From Pelargonium cotyledonis (Eukaryota > Streptophyta > Magnoliopsida > Geraniales > Geraniaceae): DNA of 23,621 nt. Positions 1 to 11,159 of the stretch are shown here, in pieces (the first letter of the stretch is position 1; each line of letters starts with the position of its first letter). Under the pieces are notes generated by a model. That model saw only the letters and a program-made list of their open reading frames with translations. It did no database searches and was not told where the DNA came from. Both the position numbers and the translations under genes were made by a program. Location: the NCBI GenBank assembly GCA_036897625.1, contig JAYMTA010000856.1, positions 1 to 23,621 on the forward strand. The letters run 5' to 3'.

Positions 1-2613
1 ACTTGTGTTTAATTAAGCCCTTTGTTTTTGAAGAGTCAAACAAATATTTCTAGGGCCAATTAGTTTATTAATTAAGATAAATTAATAAAGATGACAACAC
101 TTGATTGCATCATACTATACTGAGATATTATATAAAATATATCAACATGCACCACTCCTATCATCAATTTTAATATAAAAAATTATAGATATTTTTAGTC
201 TTATCAATTCGATACTTGATCACCGTATTTCACGTTTAGTATATGTAAGAGACTTAATTTGATCTTTTAATCTTTCATGTTTCGATTTAATTTAGTTCTT
301 AAATTTTTTTAATTCAGTTTAGTCACGTTTTTCTATCAAATTAGTTCTGAATTTTCACATATCGACCAAAAATAGTTATTATTTTTAGAGCTTGTATCAA
401 AAGTTTTTGAAACAAATTGTATCGAAACACGAAAATTTAAAACTGCTCTTTTAACAAAAAAAAAAATTATTTTTGGAAGAGATGCTAGAATTATGTGTCA
501 TAGTGGCGGGAAAAGAGGGCACCAAAAACAAAAACACTAGCTTTCAATTTGAAGCCTGAATCCTCCATAGTCGATGCAACGCGATCCTCTTGAAATTCGG
601 GTTTAGCATTTCACTTTCCTTGATGCAATGTTAATTTTCTTATAGATTTTCTTAGTAACCAAACAGAGCCAGTATTTTCATTTTTCCCACCCCAGCTTTC
701 AATTTTGTAGATATTTCGGAGATATACAATATTTAAGCAATTACAGTAGAAAAGCAAGGAAGATTTCAGATGCCATATTTCCATGTATTTGCCTGATAAT
801 AGGTTTATTCGTATGATTCGCTTGTTTTTCATTGAGGCATTTTGTCGAACACTTGGTGTGCCATGTGCTTGTTTATCAGAAATGAGCCATTTTGGTTCCA
901 AATGTTTGCTTTCCATTTTTCTATTGCATTTTCTCAAATTTTCTTTGTTGTTAGGCTTTGGTAACGAAAAACCTACTCGGCTAAGCTCATTTTTCTTTAA
1001 GAATTGGCAGATTGCTTATATAATTGAACTGCAATGTTATTGTTCATCACATTTTATCAAGTATTGTGATACATGGCAAATTTGGCGAACCGTACTGTCG
1101 CGAAGTTGATAGTTAATAGTAATCGAAAGAGGGATTAGTCTATATATAGTCTGTATGAATTTCAAAACATCAAATTCTTTCTGCTGAAACTGCATTTTAA
1201 GAATTTCCATATCTCTATGGAAATCGGTATTAATGATCTATTGTTTGCTGTGTCTGCCTTGGATGACATGGGGTTAATGTAGATGAATAAGCCATTTTAA
1301 TCATAGCTCTTCAAAAGCAGCTAGGACCAGTATTGCGGTTTTGCATCATTACCTTTTGTGTGCACATTTTGCTATGGAAGTCCGACACCAATAGTAAGCA
1401 TAACTTATCCTCTCTGCTTTGGCTATCATGTTATATTTCTGGTTGGAAGATATCGGGTTTAGTTTTTGTCTCAGAAGCTAAGATGCCAGTTGATTATGAA
1501 AAGTTTTTCTTCAAATAACTAATTCATCATGTAATTGCTTTGTCCATCCTTGCAAAGGCACATCTTTCTTCTCCCCCTCCTGCATGTGAAGCTTTGTGTT
1601 GAGTATGTTTAGAAATTACCTTCACACATTTTAGTGTTTCGCACATAATCCTTCTATGAAAATTGGTTATTAGAAACATTAATCGTTGCCCGGTGCCAGC
1701 CCTTAATTGTTGTATTATTGCTTTGTAAGGTGATTCTTCATGCCACACCAGACTTGCTATTTCGACCCAATTTTGTAACCATTCTCATATGCATTCTACA
1801 ATGTTTGTTAAGCTTGTTATCGATAATGTAACACATTTAGTTTCATTGCACCTTGTTGATGATTTGATCGATCAGTGACCATTCGAACCTCATATTCTAC
1901 TGACAATAAGAGTTGAATTGAACTAAAAACTGCCCTCCGCGCACACACACTCGCCATCTTAAAGTCTTACTTATTAGAACCTATTTGTAAGCTTAGAACC
2001 ACATTCCAACAATTCTATGCTGTATGCGAAACATAAAATCCTTTGCTGTCACATCTACATTCCATGGCATCATACTAATTGTTTGTTAATAGTCCCTTGT
2101 ATTGGAGTTATTTTTGTGGACTGAAGTCGAGATTAATAGAAGTATTTAGTTTTTACTAGGAAGTGTGATCAGGTAGCAAATATGCACTGCTAGGCAGTCC
2201 ATCATGGACAAGTTTTGTGTTCAGCTCCCAAGTGATCTTTCTATGGCAATTTGAAAGAATTTTGGGTGTTTTCGGGCGATTTTGTTGCTCAAATTTGATT
2301 GTACAGTTTATGTAATGAACTTTTTGAGAGTCCAATATTTTGTGTATCATCATGCACAATTACTGTCATGTCCTTGAAACTTGCCTAAAGTTCTGTCAAT
2401 TTATTCAGCCCCTGGGCTTTTTGCTGGCCTGTGGAAGAGTAAACACTAAACTCATCACTCTGTTTCTCATGCATGTGGTCATCACTTGTTTAGTTTTCTG
2501 AGATCATTCTGAGTCTTGTACCCATCTTACAATTGATGTCGTGTTTTTAGATATGTGCTTGTTTCATTTGAGCAAAGTTATTGACAAAAAAATATTTCTT
2601 TACCCCCTTTCAG
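1..2613. other. gene-poor AT-rich spacer, left edge
   Basis: I see no supported gene here. The open frames are short, overlap on both strands and lack recognisable motifs. At about 230-420 there is a run of loosely repeated AT-rich phrases (variants of 'aatttagttcttaaattt'), the kind of text common in old dispersed plant repeats, but I cannot assign a family. The right end (2595-2613) is pyrimidine-rich and ends in a good splice acceptor (tttcag), so part of this stretch could be promoter, leader or intron of the relic gene that follows. Confidence 0.5.
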
Positions 2614-4108
2614 GCCGTTGTCGTTTGATGAAGAGAATAATGAGGTTGGTTTGGACATGATATTTAGATGGTGAATGGTGACTTTTCCACACTCTTTCCC
2701 CATGATATGCGCGTGCTTGTTGCCCACTCTATCCGGGAAGCATTTGTCTCATTCAGGTATAGCATAACAGTAGAATTTTTTGTTTTGCTCATCTTAGTAA
2801 GGCATCCTATGGAAGATTTAGAGTGAAGGTTATTTTTCCTTTTTTATATGGTCCCAAAAGGAAATGCATGTAGCCTTTTTGAAAATAATAAAGAAGCTTG
2901 CTGCTAAAGCTGTCTATAGTAGAAATGTTGGAAAAGGAAAGGATGCAACAAATGGTTGCAATGGATCATCTTGTTGGTCGGCAAATTTAACCCAACCAAA
3001 GCTTGTTAATGAACCATATTTGGATGTTATGCAGATATGCATTACTATATCAGCATCATGGGAAGTGGGAGGATTATAGACAAAAATTGACTAACATTAT
3101 AGCTTCTTGTGTTAATGTTTACTTTTTCTTGAAAGCATGGAAGTTACTTGTGAAGCATGATCAATCCCTTGTTGTTCCACTTGGTATTTGATCTACAAAA
3201 CATAATCTTTCATTTGATTATTCAGTTTCTTATGACACTCATTTTGGGATGGATTGAATATTTGATAACATGAAGTGGTACATTACATAAGTATGAAGAG
3301 TCTTGGATATGGCTTCTTCTGGTAATAATTTGGCTTGTCTTCATTTTTTTTAAGTTTACTTGATGTAGTGTAGGTTTTCAGTACAAACCGTTGTCAAGGA
3401 AGGCATTTCCTGATACAATGCAACTGGAGAAAAGTTAACAATTGTTTTACTATTTCCATGTCAATGAACATCATTAACTTTTGTTTTTGTGTTTTCTATT
3501 TACTCTTTTACCCTTGTGGACTATAATGAGAAATAGGTATACATGAAGCAATGTAATGGCCATCTTTGGGAATCAGTGACCTACAGTTATTTTCTTTCCT
3601 ATTTTCTTTCACAGGCCATTTGTTATGGGGAATCTCTTTTCCTTGTCACTCCCATTAAGGAAGACATGGCTTCTCTTGTACAAAGACTAGCCAACAATGT
3701 GGGGTATACAAAAGGTATGCAAATTCACTATTCAAATAAAACCAAGCGCGATACCATGTAAAACTTAGCACCAACCTGTTAATGACTGAATTTATATATC
3801 AAGTGGTAACAAACTTTATAATGCAGGTGCAAATTGTGTAAAACTCATCAGACGTGGATTCCGGGGTCATGCAGAGGGGTGGGGGCGCTTAGAATAAGGG
3901 GATGAAATGAGGTAATAATCATCTCACATTCTCAATAACATAACTGCATGATTTTGGCATATACATGCATTGCATATCTATTGAAATGGAATGGACCACC
4001 TTGACTGTGAGGGCCTGAGCTTTCAGGTTCATGGACAAGAGCCGAAGGGTTGGCTACTTGGCTCATCATCTTGAGGAGCGTGTGGGTAAAATGTCCAGAA
4101 ATGCTGAG
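2614..4108 (+). pseudogene. decayed or fragmentary multi-exon gene, family not recognised
   Basis: Several blocks read like protein, but they do not join into one clean ORF. Block 1 (2614-2756) follows a strong acceptor, has stops up to an ATG at 2668 and then reads MVNGDFSTLFPHDMRVLVAH and on to an AG|GTATAG donor. Block 2 (2861-about 3065) reads MHVAFLKIIKKLAAKAVYS and on to PYLDVMQ. Linking blocks 1 and 2 in frame needs a 31-nt mini-exon (2798-2828) and introns of only 41 and 32 nt, too short for normal plant splicing. Block 3 (3382 to about 3435) reads YKPLSRKAFPDTMQLEK. Blocks 4-6 (3615-3714, 3827-3911, 4027-4108) are joined by 112- and 115-nt GT-AG introns with matching phases and read ICYGESLFLVTPIKEDM, then NCVKLIRRGFRGHAEGWGRL, then FMDKSRRVGYLAHHLEE. 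An in-frame TAA sits in block 5 at 3895-3897. I know no family for it. A live gene with unusual splicing, or one that really stops at 3895, remains possible. Confidence 0.5.
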
Positions 4109-5317
4109 GTAAGATGTGAAGTGGGTTTTTGTCTGATGAAGGGTTGCACTTTTGGTCTGTGCCTTGAGTTGCACTCCACATCTGCCACCCACCATACCCA
4201 TCTCTTACTAGTACTAGTCCCTATTAATATGGTCCCCATTGTACACTACAAACAGAATACCTGTCCCCTTTTTTCAAATGGTGGGTCCTCTTCTATTTCT
4301 CTCCTGCTTCTCATACTCGACACTGCCTTAATTCCCATTTTTAGTGCTTGATCTAGAATGGACAATAAGGGTTTCAACATGTAACACTATGAAACAAACG
4401 TGTTTCATTTTGTATTAGTGCCGTGTTTGTGTTGTGCCTCATAACAAGTGCTTGGTTGATTTTGTCGTACAATATATGATATTTATATGTTTGCGTTGGC
4501 TCAACTCATATTTAGTTGAACTTGTTGTTTTCGCGGTTAGCGTACGAAGTAATATTAGACTCTATATTTGTTTGAATAGTCTCAAGAGGCAGCAGTGGTC
4601 TTTCTACAATTGATTTTATACATGTGAATCATGGATTTGCAATGTCAAAATTGAGATTTAAATTTAGTCCAATAAAAAAAAGTCTTGCATAATATATATT
4701 TGTGGTTTATATAATGTAATGATCTTTGTTACCAACGCTACTGATTGCTCATACTTGTGCATTTAATTGGCACATACCAATATTCTCTATTGGGATACAC
4801 ATATGATGTCATTGTAGAATAGAATCGGTAAATTGAAATCTTACGAGCAAACATTCAAAACTTGATCTGACCAAATTTTCGGATCAATTGAAATCTTCTT
4901 CGATTCGCGACCGAATTCCAAATGAATGCGAAGCTCATCCAAATTAAGTACGGATAAGTTTTATGATTTTTATCAAAACCTAAATCCGAGTGAAAACCTC
5001 AAATATTAGAGCTTCTTACAATTTGGGTTGAGTAAAAATATACAACTTAAATATGAATAAACTCGATCTAAAACATGATAAGTCGAACTCTATATTGAAG
5101 AGCGCCCATCTGGCCATATGTCCAATCAAGCTCAAAACAGTAGAATTGGAAGGAAGCTGAGCCAGTGATTATTTAGCTCCCAGTAAGCAAAGATCAAATG
5201 GTGCTTTTCTTATAAATAAATAAATAAAAAATCTGAAATAATTGGTTGAAATTGGGTGTAAAAAAAGAGGGTGAAAATGAAATCTGAGAGAGTGAATGCG
5301 AAAGAAGAAGAAGCCCC
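4109..5317. other. spacer without recognised gene
   Basis: This follows the last coding-like block. The first 240 bases keep a moderately open plus-strand frame (to 4351) but show no motif or splice logic I can trust. The rest is AT-rich with no ORF, RNA gene or repeat I can support. A short perfect palindrome of ACTAGT type lies near 4208-4219 and has no evident role. Confidence 0.5.
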
Positions 5318-5480
5318 ACCCACGTGGCTGTACAGAAACACCACCATCGACTATCTTTATTTTTGTCGGCCGTGAACTCGCCACGTGTCAATGCCTCATA
5401 TAATCAATGCATTCCAATAATCAAAGTACGGAATAGTCAATACAAACGTGGACCTGTAAATACCACGTCAGCATATATAG
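5318..5480 (+). promoter_or_regulatory. orphan promoter-like island with G-boxes and a TATA motif
   Basis: Two CACGTG G-boxes (5321-5326 and 5382-5387, the second in the ABRE-like context GCCACGTGTC), a CCACGTCA element (5463-5470) and a TATATA stretch (5474-5479) are clustered here with the spacing of a plant stress or ABA-type promoter. G-boxes and ABREs are bound by bZIP and bHLH factors in plants. No coding gene follows within the next 5 kb on the plus strand. The cluster may be a relic promoter, may drive a noncoding RNA, or may be chance. Short minus-strand frames at 5169-5391 overlap it but look spurious. Confidence 0.35.
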
Positions 5481-5544
5481 GTAACCATTAATTACTTTAT
5501 TTAACTCTCCTTTCTATTAAAAAAAAAAAAAGAAAAATTTACCC

Positions 5545-5690
5545 CCACGGATTGTGGCGTAGTTGGTAACACAGGCTGCGTGTGTGGAAAAAATATTTGC
5601 GTTCGATCTCCGCTCAGCACACTAATGGGGAGACATGAGAAGTTTTAACTGTGACTAAGCCTTGATACCATATAACTGGATTCTGTTGCA
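5545..5690 (+). mobile_element. tRNA-derived SINE relic (5' portion)
   Basis: The sequence shows an internal RNA polymerase III promoter: an A-box-like TGGCGTAGTTGG at 5555-5566 and a B-box-like GTTCGATCTCC at 5601-5611, about 35 bases apart as in a tRNA. The arms do not pair well enough for a functional tRNA, and an A-rich insertion-like stretch (5588-5597) lies between the boxes. This is the usual head structure of plant SINEs. The body continues downstream, but I see no clear tail or target-site duplication, so the right boundary is approximate and could lie as far as about 5830. Confidence 0.55.
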
Positions 5691-6837
5691 CCACTCCAAA
5701 AACACTAACAACCACCCCAACACTAACCCAGACGACCCAACTATCCACTCACTTCCCCCGAAGAAGAGACCGCCCCGTCCACATGTAGGTTGAGGAAACC
5801 CCAAAGCGGCCTATGATTGACTTTAATCATAACAACAAGATCATCAACCGTAGTTGCCTTCAAAACAAACAATATGGTGTTTGACTATTTTTTCATATTA
5901 AATAGTGTGATGTTACGTCGATAAAATTAAAAGTAATTATGTTTTACAAATAGCTCAATACTAAAGTAATTTCAAAACTTTAGTTGATTAACCAACTTGA
6001 CTTCATAAAATTTAGGATCAAATAAGTCTCTAATTAACATTTTACAACTTTAATTACCGTTGACATTAATTACTCCTGTGCATTAGTTATAGTAGTTATC
6101 AAAATGTTTTACTACTATTAGAGAAATTTTATGGGCAAAGATTGGTTGATATATTTTATGAAAGAGAATGATGTTTTCTTTAGGATCCACATACAATATG
6201 TCAACGTAGCAATATACAAACGTGAAGAAACCAACAACTTGCCGTTGACTTTTATCTTGTTTGATTGACCTTACAACAACCAAAAAAACGTTGATCAATA
6301 ATGCATAGATCAATCACAAATATCAACCTTTTTCTTTATATTTCATTCAATTTAACTTGTGTATTTCAAATTCCTTCGTTAGGTTATTGATTAGGAGGTA
6401 TACAAAGAGCTTGCAATTCGAATAAAATCTCGATCTAATTTGAGTTAGGAATAGATTGTGTCAAATAAAATTTGGTCCATTTTTAAGTAGATTAGATCAC
6501 GATCATCAAGGCAACATTGTGAGATGGATATATTGTAACGAACTACTCCACGTGAGTATGCACATATTGTGCTATAACTCAAAATTAGATGTACCCAACA
6601 TTCTTTCGGGTCGAATTTTCGTTATGTCATAATTTTGAATTGAAAATTAAATACCCAACTCGAAATCTAAATTGCAAATGTTTAAGTGTTCGTTTATGGC
6701 CGTAACAATTCAAACGATGTTAGAAATAAACTCACTCATGCAAAGTAGTTGGAATTTGAAATAGAAGAAATATTATTCCCCTTTAACTGAAACTTGGTAG
6801 AAGTATTAATTAACTTTCCTATTTATAGTTAGGAGTG
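5691..6837. other. spacer without recognised gene
   Basis: Up to about 5830 the sequence is C-rich on the plus strand (many CCAC/ACCC runs). It may be the SINE body or another old insertion. Beyond that it is AT-rich noncoding DNA. The 76-residue minus-strand frame at 6083-6313 has no recognisable motif, and I do not treat it as a gene. Confidence 0.45.
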
Positions 6838-7018
6838 TTAAAAAAACCATCAAACCGCCAACCCGGTCGAACCGCCCGCCAACTGCAGTGCCACTAAGCC
6901 GCCCCGTTGCAATCCGATACAACTAACGGATCAATCCTTCTCCGCCCCTTAAGTTATGGGCGGACATCGGATTGCCCATTTTCCCCAACGGATTAACCAG
7001 CAACCCGCCAGAACCCTA
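6838..7018. repeat. GC-rich degenerate patch, possible nonautonomous transposon remnant
   Basis: A sharply GC-richer block stands out in AT-rich DNA. It has recurrent AACCGCC, GCCCGCC and ACGGATTAACC-type phrases and echoes of CGGAT/ATCCG. It starts just after 'aggagtgtta', which recalls the short hAT-type ends seen on many plant nonautonomous elements. I could not find a matching inverted end or a target-site duplication, so the element class is inference only. Confidence 0.3.
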
Positions 7019-8687
7019 AGTATAAATATTATTTTTCATAGTCCTAAGTTATAGTTGTGTACTAACTTATAAAAATTTACATTATAGCTTGTAACAATTT
7101 AAGATTGCGACTCTTTAATTCAAATAAACACACATTTACAATCTAAAAATACATGTATCGATTCATGAAAAGGTACATGCAAGTCTTTCCGTTTACACTT
7201 CATCATAAAAATTATAGTAATTTAATATGTCAACATTAATTTAAACCGTTCTTGTCTAATTGCATCGAAATTTGTTTCTATATATTGACCAACCAATTCA
7301 CTTAAACAATGATTTTTTTGTTTAAATAAGTATTATTTTCTATAAAAAAAATTGTCCAATCAGGGTCTCATTCTAGGCCATTCTTGATTCAAAATTTCTA
7401 AAAAAATACGGCATAGTTCTGAACCGATGCATAATCCTAACTCCAAGACTCCACTCATAAAAGATTCATGTATAAATCTATAATATATATTTTGCAAGAT
7501 AAAAATCATTCGGTAAACTCCAAAACTTGATGGGTAAATAAAGGAATTAAAAAAGAAGTAGTTGATACATTTCCATCAGAATCTAATTTAATTAATTGAA
7601 ACAATTTTTATATAATTATTGGAATAAGTCAACTATTGCAACCAAAAAACACATTTTTCCTCAAATAAATTTATTAATCTTATGTTTAATTGGAATGAGG
7701 CTTATGTGCAATGTACCCAACTTCTCTTCCGTCAGACCAATTAATTGCCATCTACTTACTATATATTAAAATTTATTAGTCACATTATATATAACATAAT
7801 TTATTAGTCATAAGTTTGGGTCATCATCTTGCTCTTTCATATAATCGAAACCGAATGTCTATTTGCCACCCCAAGCTTTCATATAATTTATAATTTTTTT
7901 CATTTGAAATTGATTGGTGTAACATAATATAATATTTTTATTGTCTACTGAATATACCGACTAGATATAAATTATCTGATAGAAAAACTAGATGTGAAAT
8001 ATAAATAAATTTTGCTTACTAATTACAAAATAGTTACGCTTGTTTCGAAAAAGATTTCCTTTATACGATATTTAACTATTCATTTTGTCATGTTTAGACT
8101 CAGTTACGTAATTTTGTTCCGAAATGTTATTATTCGTAAATTTATCTTATTTATCTATCATTGTGCAATTGTCCAATTTAAAACGTAACATAGTTGAAGT
8201 CATATCAAAATAACATAGGTAATTTGAGAACTATAATAAAACAAAAATTAAATTAAATATCATTTTAAGTAGGTAGAGGTCCAAGTTTAAATAGTTTATT
8301 TGGCCAATAAACCTCCTTTCTAGTTTCTTCCATATCTATCTTTACCCATTATTTTACATTTTATGAAAATTGGTCGGCCAATATTTTCTACTTCCTTTTA
8401 TTTTAATATATTTGGTAAACAATTCAAGACTTATCTTTTGTGAGATACAATTTTTTCTCTGCAAATGTTTTCCAAAATCTTTCATATTTTGTCAGAAAGC
8501 AAATTGAACATAGCTAGGTGGCTGTGTTCACAACCTTTATAACCGGCCTATAACCAAAATGTTGCCAATTTGGAAATTTTAAAGAGACTCCTTTTAGCTT
8601 TCATGATTAATCCATGTAAAATTTCCAAATAATCAATGTATCTAGTGCTTTAAATTTAAGTGATTGTTAAAATATAAATGTATAAGG
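7019..8687. other. AT-rich spacer, nothing recognised
   Basis: This is AT-rich with short A and T runs. I see no open frame with coding character, no RNA gene and no tandem array. Confidence 0.5.
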
Positions 8688-8844
8688 TTTTTTTTGGGTA
8701 TCAGTCGAGTTGCGCAACAAAGTAGCTCTCTATTTTAAATTCATATAACTCGTCTTATACCGCCAATAGGAAGACCCGAACTCGGGATCTCAAGTGAAAT
8801 TTGAATTGCTTAAACCACTTGACCCAACTTACATTGATAAAAAA
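8688..8844 (-). mobile_element. tRNA-derived SINE, minus strand
   Basis: Read on the minus strand, the element has an A-box-like stretch (GGGTCAAGTGGTTTAAGC, plus-strand about 8808-8825) and a B-box-like stretch (GAGTTCGGGTCTT, about 8773-8785). It runs through a short body and ends in an A8 tail, seen as the T-run at 8688-8695. A short TATAAG occurs on each side (8681-8686 and 8845-8850), which could be a minimal target-site duplication, though six bases can recur by chance. Size, box spacing and poly-A end fit a plant SINE. I cannot name the family. Confidence 0.6.
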
Positions 8845-8850
8845 TATAAG

Positions 8851-9869
8851 AGAAAAATAATATTTTTGGGTGGATTGTTTATTGTTTCTAGAATTTTGAA
8901 GTGTTAATTGTGTTACAAAAAATTTATCAAGTTAAGTGGGTGACAAGGAAGATGTTAAATAATGACAAAAATGGTTTAATAAAATAATAAGCATTTTCTG
9001 TGGAAAAAAAATACAAGTACTAATGAATTCAGTGCACTATTATTGACTTTTTTTTTTTGCCAGCATAATGTTTTTGGACAAAGGTATCTTCTACTAGTTG
9101 CCGCATAATTGATGGTTAGTGAGTATCTATGTACATTATGTGTATATATTTAAGCTAATTTTTGATTAGTCTGTGTAATGATGATGTTCAATGCATTGTA
9201 ATATTTTGATTCTCGGATCTTACAAATAAAATATACCGTTTGTCTATAAAAAAAAAAGTATTGTAGAGTCATATGTAGTTGTTGGCAAGCTACCCATATA
9301 AATTTCTTTCATATTTATTAACGGCTAAAAATATGTATTTATCTAAATGCAAGTCGTTTTAATTTATATTATTGCTTAAGCAACTGTTGATCAATCCGGT
9401 ATGCGTGATCAATCGCCACAAAGTTGTTACAATTTTATTTGAAATCTCGAAATAGCGAATACATAAAAATTAAATTTGTACCATCTTCGTTGTCATTTCC
9501 AGTTTAAAAGTGTATTATAAAGAGAAATGTTCAAAGAGAGACTATAATAAAAAATGGAAATTATTCTTATCTGAACATAAGTTAGAATTAAATATATACT
9601 ATTTTAGGTAAGGTGCAAATAAAATACTTATTCAACTGAATATTATTTGCAGCACGATTAATATATGTAGAAGGGTTTGTCCAAAGTCATATTCGTTCTA
9701 CCGATTTTATTGGAGATTCATTTTTTTCAACAAATAAAGAAAGTTACAAGGAGCTGAGTTGTTGCATAGTCAAAGAAGCAATGCAATTTGGGAACTAACA
9801 AATGAAATTAAATAACTTTATACTCTTATTTATTCTATAAAATTAAACACATAGCATAAATTTGAAATT
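8851..9869. other. AT-rich spacer with a possible poly-A retro-insertion end
   Basis: There is no coding gene. A T-run (about 9050-9058) and, further on, an A-run (about 9248-9257) preceded by 'accgtttgtctat' look like a retroposed 3' end, but I found no flanking duplication and do not call an element. Confidence 0.4.
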
Positions 9870-10238
9870 ATTAGTTTTATAATTTTTTTTTACCGGAACA
9901 GAAAAACTGAAATATCATTCCACGGAGAAAAGGTACAATAGCGGGAATGAGGGTTACATATCAACCAAACAAAGAACAAGGAAAAGAAATCAACAACCTA
10001 AGCTAAAGCAAACCAACCTAAAAGCCGAACCTAAAGCAAAGATAGAAAAAAAAAAACCTCGGTATGCCCTACTGACTGGATATCCACAAAACACTCTGCA
10101 GCAGAGATAGAGTCTCGACCAAAGTCTATCCCTATCTGGACCCCAGAAGAACTCCGGACCATTCAAAATAGTGTTGGCGACGTATAATGATCCGGACCAT
10201 ACAACGCCGACATCACACTTCCAATTAGTTTTAAAATT
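9870..10238 (-). mobile_element. 5'-truncated LINE-like retro-insertion with target-site duplication
   Basis: The insert is less AT-rich than its surroundings. On the minus strand it ends in a poly-A tail, seen as the T-run at 9883-9891. It is bracketed by ATTAGTTTTATAATT (9870-9884) and ATTAGTTTTAAAATT (10224-10238), 14 of 15 bases identical, as expected for a target-site duplication from target-primed reverse transcription. The inserted segment is only about 330-340 bp, so it would be a heavily 5'-truncated non-LTR element or a processed noncoding/mRNA fragment. No reverse-transcriptase or RNase H motif remains that I can identify with confidence. Confidence 0.65.
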
Positions 10239-11060
10239 CTTGTACTAATATGATATTTTTTAAGAGCTAGTTAATATAAAATATGAGAAAATAATAAAAA
10301 CCAAATATTTTTTTTGTATTAAGGCCTTGTATGGGAGGTCTAAATACCTACTACATGTCTAATGTCCATAAATATTTGTAACTATAAGTACATTTTTTAT
10401 AGGAGGTCCCTACACGAAGTTTCGCCACACGAGCAACCGACTATAGTTGCCCTTATGAGAGTTGTTGAAGCTAGCGTAAAGATTATTTTGGTCATGATAA
10501 GCTTGAAAATAACACACCACGATTGATCCACAGACCGACATTAGTAAATTTTTAAATATTTTATATTTTATATACATAAGAAAATTTTAGTAAAATTCTT
10601 CATTACACCCTTACTTTTAATCAATTCCACCTAATAACATAATTTTACTTAATTTGTTGATAAACCTCTTTACAAACGTAGATTACCAAACAAATCTTTT
10701 ATTCTATTTGCCTTTCTAAACACTTTAGTTTTATAGACATTTGAAGTAGACAACGAACACGTCCTCAGTAAACGAATTAAAATCTGACTTTTTGTTTTAT
10801 TATAATAAAATTGTTATATTTTTTCAATGTATTACAAAATTATACTATACTCATCAATATCTTTAAAAATAAATATACTTACATTTGTGAATATTCACAT
10901 GGGCCAGGCTTGAGCTTAATTTTTTTAGGTGGGCCCAGATATTAGTATTTCACAAAGCTGACCTGGCCCATTTATATTCAGTATCCATCTTTCGTGTTTA
11001 TCTAATTATCTTATTTATTTATTATTTGTTACAGAGGTCAATGACAATGGTATAAAAATT
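10239..11060. other. AT-rich spacer upstream of the bHLH gene
   Basis: No gene or RNA is recognised. The last 150 bases contain a GC-richer strip (about 10898-10970, with GGCCCA/TGGGCC words on both strands) that may belong to the distal promoter of the downstream gene. Confidence 0.45.
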
Positions 11061-11075
11061 AAAAATATCAGAATG

Positions 11076-11091
11076 CGCGTGTGCACACGCG
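11076..11091. promoter_or_regulatory. perfect 16-bp palindrome with CGCG ends
   Basis: CGCGTGTGCACACGCG reads identically on both strands. The left end, with the base before it, gives GCGCGT, which fits the VCGCGB core recognised by calmodulin-binding CAMTA factors; the G-rich/CACA centre could be an additional site. It lies about 300 bp upstream of the TATA box of the bHLH gene. Regulatory function is inferred. Confidence 0.4.
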
Positions 11092-11159
11092 AGTGTCAGA
11101 GGCAGATATGGGGTCTCTCTGTTTTGATCCTTCGTCTTTGTTTATTGAGTCCCGAGGAA

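Noticed and set aside
611..1109. Overlapping 108-codon frames on both strands
   Set aside because: They mirror one another, show no motif and no coding-like composition, and sit in AT-rich spacer. They look like chance frames.
3080..3191. Protein-like stretch (HHGKWEDYRQKLTNII) as an extra exon of the relic gene
   Set aside because: It is open, but out of frame with the preceding block. Its second half is pyrimidine-rich and ends in an acceptor-like AAAG, so it may be intron; I left it unassigned.
5541..5620. A functional tRNA gene
   Set aside because: The A- and B-box motifs are present, but the acceptor and anticodon arms do not pair and the segment continues into a non-tRNA body; a SINE head explains it better.
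9040..9260. Second LINE insertion between a T-run and an A-run
   Set aside because: No target-site duplication and no coding remnant were found; the runs alone are too weak in this AT-rich DNA.
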